This document shows, in pieces, positions 24,276-35,624 of a stretch of 64,000 nucleotides of DNA. A program made the position numbers and the translations under genes. The notes beneath the pieces were generated by a model that worked only from the letters and a program-made list of their open reading frames with translations, made no database searches and was not told the origin of the DNA. Position 1 is the first letter of the stretch; each line of letters opens with the position of its first letter. Origin of the DNA: Glycomyces sp. NRRL B-16210 (GTDB taxonomy: Bacteria > Actinomycetota > Actinomycetes > Mycobacteriales > Micromonosporaceae); NCBI RefSeq assembly GCF_000719515.1, contig NZ_JOGR01000011.1, positions 1 to 64,000 on the forward strand, in the 5' to 3' direction.

Positions 24276-24732
24276 CGGCTCAGGCGGTTTCGACTACCGG
24301 CCCCGCCCCAGACAGCGCCGCGGGGGCAAGTCCGACGACCCGCGCTTCCGCAAGGAGTGGTCCGGCCCCGGGCCCGACAAGCGCGACCCCGAACTGCTCG
24401 CCAGCCTGCTCCCCCAGGTCGTCCGCAAGAACGGGTGGACCCGCAAGGTCGCCGATGCCTCGGTCTTCGGCCGCTGGGAGGCCATCGTCGGCCCCGAGAT
24501 CGCCGGCCACTGCCGGCCCGAGCAGCTCGAGCACGGGGAGCTGCTCGTCGTCGCCGAGTCCACCGCCTGGGCCACCCAGCTGCGGTTGTTCTCGCGCCAG
24601 ATCCACGGCAAGCTCGCCGCGGCGCTCGGTCCCAGCGTCGTCAAACGCCTGAAGATCGTCGGCCCCAAGCAGCCGACTCGTTCCTTCGGCCCGCGGCGAG
24701 TACGGTTTAATGGCTCCCGTGACACGTTCTGA
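24265..24732 (+). CDS. DUF721 protein, DciA-type helicase-loader homologue
   Basis: The 155-residue protein has a basic N-terminal tail and the DUF721 domain from about residue 45 (LLASLLPQVVRKNGW, then FGRWEAIVGPEIAGHCRPEQLEHGELLVVAEST). DciA proteins load the replicative helicase DnaB in bacteria lacking DnaC/DnaI, and the recF-gyrB location is standard in actinobacteria. The GTG at 24265 overlaps the recF end, so the two are coupled. Confidence 0.88.
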   Translation: MSYSGSGGFDYRPRPRQRRGGKSDDPRFRKEWSGPGPDKRDPELLASLLPQVVRKNGWTRKVADASVFGRWEAIVGPEIAGHCRPEQLEHGELLVVAESTAWATQLRLFSRQIHGKLAAALGPSVVKRLKIVGPKQPTRSFGPRRVRFNGSRDTF

Positions 24733-25098
24733 AGCCACGCACCCCTAGGTCCGTAGGGGGGTTCATGTCCTCCGCTCCCGATGCGACTGTGACGACAACG
24801 GGACGTACAGACGCGGACTGCGAGGCGTGGTCGCAGTAGACTTGGAGCATGTTGCGGCGGTGCTGCGCGAAGCGCGTGAACCGCCGCCACCGGTGAGAGG
24901 GCGGCGTTCCGGCAGGGGCGCCGCGGGCGAAGCCGCTTCCAGCGGGTGCGCGCACGGGCACCGACGGGCGCGGCGGCGCAGCGGGCGCGGGGGTCGAAAC
25001 GGTCATCCGGAGCGACCGCGGCCAGACGGCTGCAAGTGTCACACCCATGGACTAGCTTTCTCACTACTGACCGTGTACGACGACAGAAGGAGTTGCCG
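24733..25098. other. dciA-gyrB intergenic region
   Basis: These 366 bp precede gyrB and should contain its promoter. I cannot fix a -10/-35 pair. The frame of gyrB is open back to 24946, but that part is Arg/Ala-rich with no ribosome site, so it is treated as leader. No RNA structure stood out. Confidence 0.4.
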
Positions 25099-27057
<1,959 letters not shown>

Positions 27058-27100
27058 GGCCCGCCGACCACGATCCGACTGACAGAGCAAGGAAGCACTG

Positions 27101-29605
<2,505 letters not shown>

Positions 29606-30325
29606 ATGACCGACGCGAAGGCTACCGCTGCGGAGACCGAGCGCGAAAACGACGTCCCCGAGTTCTCGGAGACGCCTGAGGCGGACGAGCGGCCGAAGCC
29701 CGACGACACGGTGTCGGCGGGCGCATCGACGGCGGGCTCCTCGGCGGCGTCCACCGCCCCCGCTCAGGACCAGACGCTCACGCTGCGCAGACCGCCGGGC
29801 ATGACCCCGCCGCCGGTGACGCCCGAGGCGATTCCTCCGCTCTCGACGGGCAACACCGCCGCCCAGCAGGCCGCGGGCGTGGCCTCCTCGGCCCGCGTGG
29901 CCGACGCCGTGCGCGCCGCCCGCGCCGCCGTGAGCCAGGCGACCGCGCGCGGTCCGCGCCGGGCCCGGCTGCGGCTCAAGCGGATCGACCCGTGGTCGGT
30001 GATGAAGTTCGCGTTCGCCGTCTCGATCGTGCTGTTCATCGTGATGGTGGTGGCCACCACCGTGCTCTACATCGCGCTCGACGCGATGGGCGTGTTCGAC
30101 ACCGTCAACGACATGCTCCAGATGCTCATGGGCACCAACGCCGACTCCGGGGCGGCCACGGCCGACTTCCGGATCACCGCCAAGGGCGTCATCGGGGCCG
30201 CGGCCCTGCTCGGCGTGGTGAACATGGTCCTGTTCACCGCCCTGGCGACGTTGGGCTCCTTCATCTACAACGTGTGCGCCGACCTCGTCGGCGGCGTCGA
30301 GGTCACCCTCGCCGAGCGCGACTAG
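29606..30325 (+). CDS. DUF3566 membrane protein
   Basis: The 239-residue protein has a long disordered Ala/Pro/Thr-rich N-terminal part, then the DUF3566 domain with two transmembrane helices (about residues 130-158 and 195-222). It begins RLRLKRIDPWSVMKFAFAVS and ends NVCADLVGGVEVTLAERD. DUF3566 proteins sit directly after gyrA in most actinobacteria; their mechanism is not established. The ATG abuts the gyrA stop, so it is in the gyrase operon. Confidence 0.9.
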   Translation: MTDAKATAAETERENDVPEFSETPEADERPKPDDTVSAGASTAGSSAASTAPAQDQTLTLRRPPGMTPPPVTPEAIPPLSTGNTAAQQAAGVASSARVADAVRAARAAVSQATARGPRRARLRLKRIDPWSVMKFAFAVSIVLFIVMVVATTVLYIALDAMGVFDTVNDMLQMLMGTNADSGAATADFRITAKGVIGAAALLGVVNMVLFTALATLGSFIYNVCADLVGGVEVTLAERD

Positions 30326-30511
30326 CGACCACGAGTCGAGTGCCCGCGGCCGACGCCGCGGGCACTCGCGCGTTTCCGCCTCGACTTCCCGCGCGGGCAC
30401 CGGAAACGACCGTGACGGCCGTCCCTTCGGGAAGGGGGCCGGTTTCGCGGATCGGCCGGTGGTGGGGTAACCTTTCTCAGCGCTGGCGATCTTCCGTCGC
30501 GAACCTGGCAA

Positions 30512-30588
30512 GGGCGTATAGCTCAGGTGGTTAGAGCGTTGAGCTGATAACTCAAAGGTCCCAAGTTCGAGTCTTGGTACGCCCACCA
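30512..30588 (+). tRNA. tRNA-Ile (GAT)
   Basis: This is a 77-base tRNA with encoded CCA. The anticodon GAT sits in CTGATAAC, with a 7-bp acceptor stem (GGGCGTA with TACGCCC) and TTCGAGT in the T-loop. Its last 45 bases (30544-30588) are repeated at 34259-34303, so the 3' half was replaced by that of an integrated element. Confidence 0.97.
30544..30588 (+). repeat. attL of the tRNA-Ile element
   Basis: Left copy of a 45-bp perfect direct repeat running from the anticodon loop to the CCA end of tRNA-Ile. Sequences diverge immediately after both copies. Confidence 0.9.
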
Positions 30589-30591
30589 GTA

Positions 30592-30627
30592 AAATCCCAG
30601 CTCAGGCCATGTGCCGAGCTGGGATTT
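30592..30627 (+). terminator. Terminator supplied to tRNA-Ile by the element
   Basis: A perfect 12-bp stem AAATCCCAGCTC/GAGCTGGGATTT (30592-30603 with 30616-30627) is followed by a T-containing tract. It begins 4 bases after the tRNA CCA and lies inside the element. Confidence 0.85.
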
Positions 30628-30661
30628 CTGTCTGCTCAGGACCTTGAGAGCCTGGATTTGA

Positions 30662-30677
30662 GGCAGATATGAGGCAT
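30662..30677 (+). repeat. Putative integrase arm-type site, left
   Basis: GGCAGATATGAGGCAT, 74 bp inside the left end. The matching GGCAGATTTGAGGCAA lies at 34137-34152, 107 bp inside the right end, in the same orientation. This layout resembles tyrosine-integrase arm sites. Confidence 0.45.
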
Positions 30678-31139
30678 CTCCCCGAGGAAAATCCCAGGTC
30701 ACGAATATCCTCGTGCTCCAAGGAAGAACAACTCCAAAGTCACAGGATTTACAACCATCTCCCGTATGCCGGGAGGGCCTGGGCATTAATGTCTCGAATA
30801 CTGGGATGGTCGGGGCGTGACAGGTTTCTCTTTCGTTCGGACTCGTGGGATTCTTCTGCTGGTGACCCTGGCTCGAAGCACTGATCCAGGTTTGCGGCTG
30901 GCATAGCGGTCGATGGAGCGCTAGGACGGCAGGGTCGCTGAGAGGGTTGTGCTGGCGACGGCTATTACGGTGTTGTCCCCGACGGAATCCGTCGGCTGGC
31001 GGATTTGTAGGTCGCTGGGAGTGCTGTGGGGTGGGTTAGTGGATTCGGGACGGCTTGCCCTAGCGAAGGCCGGCCCTGCGGCGCACGGCCCCTGCCAGAC
31101 GGTCTACTGGATGATTCGCACTTGGTAGCTGCTTGACGT
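30678..31139. other. Non-coding left part of the element
   Basis: About 460 bp with no supported gene. All frames are short or interrupted, and base composition shifts from AT-rich to GC-rich along it. It may hold debris of older insertions. Confidence 0.5.
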
Positions 31140-31600
31140 CAGGCTCTGATGGCCAAGATGATCCTTGACCGCCGAGGCCGCTTGACTTGGACGGTCAGTG
31201 TCGGTTCCGTCCGCGTCTGCCAGACTGCTGACAGAGTTGCTCGCTGCAGCTCGCTCCGGTGCTGCCCCCCGAGTCGGGTCGGGAAGAGTCTTGGCCGACG
31301 ATGCCCTATGCGAGCCGGGACAACCGTGCCCACCGAACCGCAGTGGCATCCAGTCCGTGATTTACGTGAAGAACGACCACAGCGTCGGTTCGCCAAGGCC
31401 GCTCCGGCGGGCGGGCTCCCTCGCTTGACTGTGAGGCCACAAAGTGCGTAACACCGTCGAGTGGATCATTGACTGGCTTAATTGTTACGATACAAGACTA
31501 TCCCGACTAAATACAACAAGCCCGTCATCCGAACGCGAAGCCGCCATGCAGGTCGTGATCCTGCTCGACCGAACCCAGCATTCTTGAACGTGTCCTGGTG
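31140..31600 (+). pseudogene. IS5-family transposase remnant
   Basis: Pieces of an IS5-like DDE transposase can be followed across frameshifts and stops. RQALMAKMILDRRGRLTW matches the RGGLTTKIHLxxDGRGRPL segment. After a frame change, GRVLADDAL and SGIQSVIYVKNDHS match the VLADKAY and RGIRxxIPxxxDQ segments. RRAGSLA then hits two stops (31426-31438), and VRNTVEWIIDWL at about 31444 matches RNTVERCxNRLK. A further shift gives TKYNKPV for TRYDK. No intact ends or target duplication were seen. The assignment is by recall of the family motifs, not a search. Confidence 0.65.
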
Positions 31601-31977
31601 ATCGATAGTATCGAACAAATGTTCTATATGGCTAATTTCGCACAAGTTGCAGTTTGCAAAGGCCTTCCGCTTCTCCGGGTCGAACCGTTTCAGCGGCATC
31701 AACCTAAACACGTAGGAGGGAGGGGCAAGTCCACGATCCCCGCGACGGCTGAAGATACGATAGCCTAATCAAGCTTCTCTGCCGAGCCGCTAAGCAAAAT
31801 ATAGATCGAATAGCCCCTTATGTCCCAATAGACGACTGCCTAAAGTATGCTGGCGACTGGATTAAGGTCCAAATCTGAAATGAATGGCTCGACGGCCAAA
31901 TGGGCCGCTTCGGGTTATCGAAATAAAGACTAAACTTCGTATTCCTATATGGGAAATGTCGGAAAGGAGAATATGCA
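31601..31977. other. AT-rich gap before the endonuclease
   Basis: These 377 bp contain no recognised gene. A minus-strand frame of 77 codons (31478-31711) has no ribosome site and no known motif. The last 20 bp hold AAGGAG (31964-31969), which serves the TTG start at 31978. Confidence 0.5.
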
Positions 31978-32670
31978 TTGGCCGTACAAGATGATTCTCG
32001 AGAGAAGCAGATGCGCGACCGATTCAACTTGAAGATCGCGAACGATCGTACGAGAGACGAAATAGATGCATTCCTCAAGATTGATGGCAAGATTGTCAAT
32101 TTCGAGCTGAAGTCCACTACAAGTGGGAGTGTTTCAACCGTTCGCGACTTCGGAGTTTCCCACATCGAAAAATGGCGAGATTTGCATTGGATTATTGCAA
32201 TTTATGACAAGAATGGGGATTCAATAATTAGGTGTCACTACGCTTCGCCCGTAGATATGGCACCATGGATTGAGAGCAAGCATCAGTACATCCTTCCCGA
32301 CATAGTTCTTGGAAACGAAGTTGCGGCAAAGGTGACATCGGATACGGTTATAAGAATATTCGGAGGAAGATCAGGCCCATACTCGCGGGAGGACGCAAAA
32401 TGGGTAATGAAGAAACAGTGGATAAATGCTCAGTATCAGGACCAAATGGATCTTCCGGGAAAGTATTCTCTTGAGCGGATGACAGAGATACTCCAACATC
32501 GCTGTGCATACGTTATGGCCCGTGGGTCGACTCTGAATAATCCGCACATTGAGAACAGTTTTGTCAAAGCACTCCCTGTTCTCGATGAAGAAGAACCAGC
32601 AATCAGCCTGCGGCAGTATGTAAGAAGTTACTTGATGAGCGCAGCCGCGACGGAAGAGGCTACTTTGTAG
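31978..32670 (+). CDS. Type II restriction endonuclease, PD-(D/E)XK type (putative)
   Basis: The protein of 230 residues has a likely nuclease core: an acidic residue at Asp30 (RDEIDAFL), then Glu43 and Lys45 in NFELKST, the spacing of a PD-(D/E)XK active site. The HWIIAIYD strand follows. It faces a C5-cytosine methyltransferase gene and overlaps it at the 3' ends by 43 bp, which supports a cognate pair. I do not recognise the specificity. It starts with TTG, preceded by AAGGAG at a good distance. Codon use is far more AT-rich than in host genes, showing recent transfer. Confidence 0.7.
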   Translation: MAVQDDSREKQMRDRFNLKIANDRTRDEIDAFLKIDGKIVNFELKSTTSGSVSTVRDFGVSHIEKWRDLHWIIAIYDKNGDSIIRCHYASPVDMAPWIESKHQYILPDIVLGNEVAAKVTSDTVIRIFGGRSGPYSREDAKWVMKKQWINAQYQDQMDLPGKYSLERMTEILQHRCAYVMARGSTLNNPHIENSFVKALPVLDEEEPAISLRQYVRSYLMSAAATEEATL

Positions 32671-33854
32671 GCGAGCGGCGGGGGAACTGCGTTTCCAATT
32701 TGCCCCAACTTCATGTATGTCGCGCCTGCAAATGGCCAGTCTTCGGGAAAACCCTGGATTAGGGAGACATCAGGAACTGATAGCCGGAAATGCTGGTTTT
32801 TCGCAACGAATGCTCTGGCGGCTTCACGGTTAGGGGCGACGCCGTTTGGCCAGATTTCCATGTACTCGAACTTTTTCTGAGCCGCAACACTGTTCAGAAT
32901 TGAAGTAGTGTGGCGTGGGCCCGTAAGGCTACTGCGAATTGTTGGAGACAGGTCATCTTTACCGATGTCCGGCAAGCCTAGCGCTTCGCGCAAGCCAACG
33001 CACCGTAGAAGGGCTTTCGAAAGCGTTGCGTCTCCCCATGAATGCGTAGGCTCTGGCCGCTTCCAGCGATTAGCGTTCTTCTTGTTCCTAAAGCCCACAA
33101 AGAAGATTCGACGTCGCACTTGCGGAATGCCAAAGTCACTTGCTTGCAAGACAATTTGTGAGATGTGGTAGTGCCTGGAGAGGGGCTTGGTGATATTCTC
33201 TGAAACGTACTCCGAAAACTTCGTGCTCCCTAGTGCCGGAACGTTTTCGCCAATGAAGGCCATTGGTTTGATTTCCTTCACAGCTCTAACGAACTCAGGC
33301 CACATATCGCGTTCGTCAAGATGACCTTTCTGTCGACCTGCATTCGAAAATGGTTGGCATGGCGGACCTCCATGGACTACGTCTATGAGACCGCGCCATT
33401 CCTTAAAATCTATGTTTCGGACGTCGCCTTTTTCGCCTCCATAGACCTTGCATTCCGGAAATGCTTGACTCAAGGTTAGTCCGGCTTCTTCCATGATTTC
33501 ATAAGAGGCGACATGAGCAAACCCGGCTCGCTCAAATCCGAGATCAAGCCCTCCTCCACCACTGAAAAGCGATAGTGTGCGCAACCCCGTCGAGTCGAGT
33601 TGAGGCATCAAAGCTATCGGATCAAAATTCGGTACATTGATCTCATGGATCGGCGCAGGTCCATTTCCTTCCAGGGCTGATCGTCGAGCATTGCGAGATT
33701 CCGTCGCAATTAGTCGAAATCGATCACGTTCAGCGGTGGTGAGTGAACGTGGTTGGTGGAAAGGCGAGGTCGAAGGAATCCGGCTCGCCACTACGGCATC
33801 ATCTTCGGGGGCCCCATCCACGGGAATCATCTGGTGTGTGTTGCGGTTTGCCAT
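32628..33854 (-). CDS. DNA (cytosine-5)-methyltransferase
   Basis: This 408-residue C5-MTase should protect host DNA against the adjacent endonuclease. Motif I is LFSGGGGLDLG near residue 96-106, motif IV GGPPCQPFS carries the catalytic Cys166, motif VI is ENV at 203-205, motif VIII is QVRRRIFFVG and motif X is GQIGNAVPP near the end. The target-recognition region contains SPTIRSSLTGPRHTTS; the recognised sequence cannot be read from it. An N-terminal extension of about 90 residues precedes motif I. Transcribed leftwards and AT-rich like the endonuclease. Confidence 0.93.
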   Translation of the reverse strand: MANRNTHQMIPVDGAPEDDAVVASRIPSTSPFHQPRSLTTAERDRFRLIATESRNARRSALEGNGPAPIHEINVPNFDPIALMPQLDSTGLRTLSLFSGGGGLDLGFERAGFAHVASYEIMEEAGLTLSQAFPECKVYGGEKGDVRNIDFKEWRGLIDVVHGGPPCQPFSNAGRQKGHLDERDMWPEFVRAVKEIKPMAFIGENVPALGSTKFSEYVSENITKPLSRHYHISQIVLQASDFGIPQVRRRIFFVGFRNKKNANRWKRPEPTHSWGDATLSKALLRCVGLREALGLPDIGKDDLSPTIRSSLTGPRHTTSILNSVAAQKKFEYMEIWPNGVAPNREAARAFVAKNQHFRLSVPDVSLIQGFPEDWPFAGATYMKLGQIGNAVPPPLAYKVASSVAAALIK

Positions 33855-34258
33855 GCTTGGTAGTCTACTGGATTCTCCTGAGCGCTTTCAACTGGGAAGC
33901 CTTGCACTCGCTGCTCCTGGGATTCATTGCGATCGTTGTATTGTCCGGCGCCTGACGGACCGGTTTGAACCCTGATCACTGCGAGTATGCGAGGTTTGCC
34001 ACCTCGGTTGACGGATAGTGACATAGGAGATCTGAAGCTGTGTCCTTATCCCGGCTGTTTGCCGCTTCCTAAGAGATTCTTGGAGTTCCTGAGTTTGCGC
34101 GTCAGAGCATGTATGTCTATAGTGGTCTGATATCGCGGCAGATTTGAGGCAACTGCCTGTACTGGTATGTCGCAGCATGCTCTGTGCTGAGCGATGCCTT
34201 CGGATGCAAAGCCCGTTCACGGGTGTTTGACCTGGTAGCGGAACGTAAGATTTTAGTT
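33855..34258. other. Right end of the element, no gene seen
   Basis: These 404 bp upstream of the methyltransferase should contain its promoter. GGCAGATTTGAGGCAA at 34137-34152 pairs with the motif at 30662. Minus-strand frames here are shadows of the tRNA fragment. Confidence 0.5.
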
Positions 34259-34303
34259 CTGATAACTCAAAGGTCCCAAGTTCGAGTCTTGGTACGCCCA
34301 CCA
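34259..34303 (+). repeat. attR, duplicated 3' half of tRNA-Ile
   Basis: Identical to 30544-30588. It lacks the 5' half of the tRNA and is therefore a non-functional remnant of the original host gene end. Confidence 0.92.
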
Positions 34304-34307
34304 AACA

Positions 34308-34332
34308 CCCGCCGCGAGTCGGCGGGTTTTTT
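34308..34332 (+). terminator. Original tRNA-Ile terminator, now stranded at attR
   Basis: CCCGCCG/CGGCGGG (34308-34314 with 34320-34326), a 5-base loop and six T residues. It begins 5 bases after the attR CCA, where the host tRNA transcript would have ended before integration. Confidence 0.88.
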
Positions 34333-34506
34333 CTTGCCCGGGTCCGCGAGGCCCTTTCGCGGCCGCCGGCGGCCGCGCCCGGGTAGGGCGCGGACCGCCG
34401 CCCGACCGGTTCGGGCCCGCACAGTTCGCTATGCTGAGGCGCATCGTGCGGTGCCGATCTCGGCATCGCTGTACACGGCAATCTCTGATATGGGGGGCCT
34501 GGGTCC

Positions 34507-34638
34507 ATGTGGAAGAAGATCTTGGTGGTCGCCGGAGTGGCGACGATCGCGTTCGTGGTCGCCAAGAAGGTCAAGTCGATCAACGACGACCGCACCCTGT
34601 GGCACGAGGCCACCACCTCAGCGGAGGACGTGCGCTGA
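34507..34638 (+). CDS. DLW-39 family small membrane protein
   Basis: The 43-residue gene is too short for most ORF callers. It encodes MWKKILVVAGVATIAFVV (one transmembrane helix), a basic stretch and RTLWHEATTSAEDVR. This matches the actinobacterial DLW-39 family, in which a tryptophan motif (DLW, here TLW) follows the helix. Members lie between the gyrase operon and tRNA-Ala, as here. Function is not known. The ATG at 34507 follows a G-rich stretch. Confidence 0.85.
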   Translation: MWKKILVVAGVATIAFVVAKKVKSINDDRTLWHEATTSAEDVR

Positions 34639-34737
34639 CGCATCGCGTTAGCCAACTCACTGCGCTCCGGGTATCCTCGCTGTTGCGATGAGCACGGCGG
34701 GGATACTCGTACCGTCGCGTCGATCGCGATCGACCGA

Positions 34738-34810
34738 GGGGCCATAGCTCAATTGGCAGAGCACCGCCTTTGCAAGGCGGGGGTTAGGAGTTCGATTCTC
34801 CTTGGCTCCA
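34738..34810 (+). tRNA. tRNA-Ala (TGC)
   Basis: This is a 73-base tRNA with anticodon TGC in TTTGCAA, acceptor stem GGGGCCA/TGGCTCC and T-loop TTCGATT. CCA is not encoded. The tRNA-Ile/tRNA-Ala pair after gyrA is typical for actinobacteria. Confidence 0.97.
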
Positions 34811-34856
34811 CAGATCCACATGGAACCGCAGTTCAAGCGGTACATAGAAAGCATAG

Positions 34857-34878
34857 CGGCCGGGCGTTCGCCCGGCCG
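34857..34878 (+). terminator. tRNA-Ala terminator
   Basis: A 9-bp stem CGGCCGGGC/GCCCGGCCG with a 4-base loop, followed by TTGCTGTTT. It lies between tRNA-Ala and the convergent tetR gene. Confidence 0.8.
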
Positions 34879-34919
34879 TTGCTGTTTCTCGTACTCCCCG
34901 ACTGGTCGCCGGCCCTGCG

Positions 34920-35525
34920 TCAGCGGCCGGCGAGGCCTCTGTGGAGGAGGTCGGTGAGGGTGTCGATCACCGTCTCGTCGTCGAAGTCGCGTCCCTGCGC
35001 TGAGTTGACCGCGTAGCCGAGCATGGACAGCATCGCGCCCATGGCGGCGGCGACCAGCTCCGGCTCGCCGGGGAGGTCGCGGCCCTGCTCGGCGCTGTAC
35101 TCCAGGTGACTGCGCAGGTAGGCCGTGTCCTTCACGAGCGCCTCCCAGGCCCGCCCGGAGCCCGGCTCGGCCGCGACCATCGCCTGGAAGAGCGCCGAGA
35201 CGACGGGGGCGTGCTCGCGGAAGACCGTCCAGGAGACCTCGAGGTGGTGCCGCAGCTGCGCGCGGTCGGTGAGGTCGTGCTCCCTGGGGTGGACGGTGGT
35301 GGTGTCGACGAGTTCGTCGGCGCGGTCCTCCATGCCCTGGAGCAGAGACTGGAGGAGTTCTTCCTTGTCGGCGAAGTGCTCGTAGAACGAGCCGGTCGCG
35401 CGTCCGGCCGCTTTGGTGATGTCGGTGATCTTGGTGTTCAGGTAGCCGCGCTCGGCGAAGACCCGCCGGGCCGCGTCGAGCAGCGCGGCCCGGGTCTCGG
35501 CCGCTCTGGCCTTGCGTACGCCCAC
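34920..35525 (-). CDS. TetR-family transcriptional regulator
   Basis: The 201-residue regulator has a TetR_N helix-turn-helix near residues 10-55 (RAALLDAARRVFAERGY, then ITKAAGRATGSFYEHFADKEELL). Its C-terminal ligand domain is all helical and not assignable to a ligand. It diverges from a flavin monooxygenase gene. The gap contains a perfect inverted repeat TTCACTGAA-N6-TTCAGTGAA just after the monooxygenase -10 box, so it most likely represses that gene and perhaps itself. GTG start. Confidence 0.9.
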   Translation of the reverse strand: MGVRKARAAETRAALLDAARRVFAERGYLNTKITDITKAAGRATGSFYEHFADKEELLQSLLQGMEDRADELVDTTTVHPREHDLTDRAQLRHHLEVSWTVFREHAPVVSALFQAMVAAEPGSGRAWEALVKDTAYLRSHLEYSAEQGRDLPGEPELVAAAMGAMLSMLGYAVNSAQGRDFDDETVIDTLTDLLHRGLAGR

Positions 35526-35549
35526 GTCGTCCTTCTTTCGGCGGCACGG

Positions 35550-35603
35550 TTGACAAAGCGCCAGTGTACCGAATATAGTTTCACTGAATTAAAGTTCAGT
35601 GAA
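35550..35603 (+). promoter_or_regulatory. Promoter and TetR operator of the monooxygenase gene
   Basis: The -35 TTGACA (35550-35555) and -10 TATAGT (35574-35579) are 18 bp apart. The perfect inverted repeat TTCACTGAA/TTCAGTGAA (35580-35588 and 35595-35603) begins directly after the -10 box, across the expected start point. The ribosome site GGGAG and ATG 35625 follow. Confidence 0.8.
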
Positions 35604-35624
35604 TCTATGTTCAGGGAGTTTGCG

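Larger units (their letters stand above)
30589..34303. mobile_element. Small integrated element in tRNA-Ile carrying a restriction-modification pair
   Basis: The 3.7-kb segment between the 45-bp repeats is much richer in A/T than its surroundings (codons AAT, ATT, AAA, TTT are common in its genes). It carries a restriction endonuclease, a C5-cytosine methyltransferase and a decayed IS5-like transposase. No integrase gene or excisionase is visible, so it is either decayed or was mobilised in trans. A near-identical 16-bp motif GGCAGATWTGAGGCAW occurs just inside each end (30662 and 34137). Confidence 0.85.

Noticed and set aside
30523..30786. Minus-strand ORF ending in YQDSNLGPLSYQ
   Set aside because: This peptide is the well-known artefact of translating the antisense of a tRNA. 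The same applies to the frame at 34253-34444.
31104..31349. Minus-strand frame containing VKDHLGHQSL, resembling a tyrosine recombinase C-terminus
   Set aside because: The same DNA on the + strand continues into a convincing IS5-type transposase relic, and no RxxH or other integrase motif is found upstream. The match is an antisense coincidence.
30544..34303. CRISPR or phage origin for the repeats at the islet ends
   Set aside because: Only two copies exist, both equal to the tRNA 3' half. No spacer array, capsid or phage gene is present.
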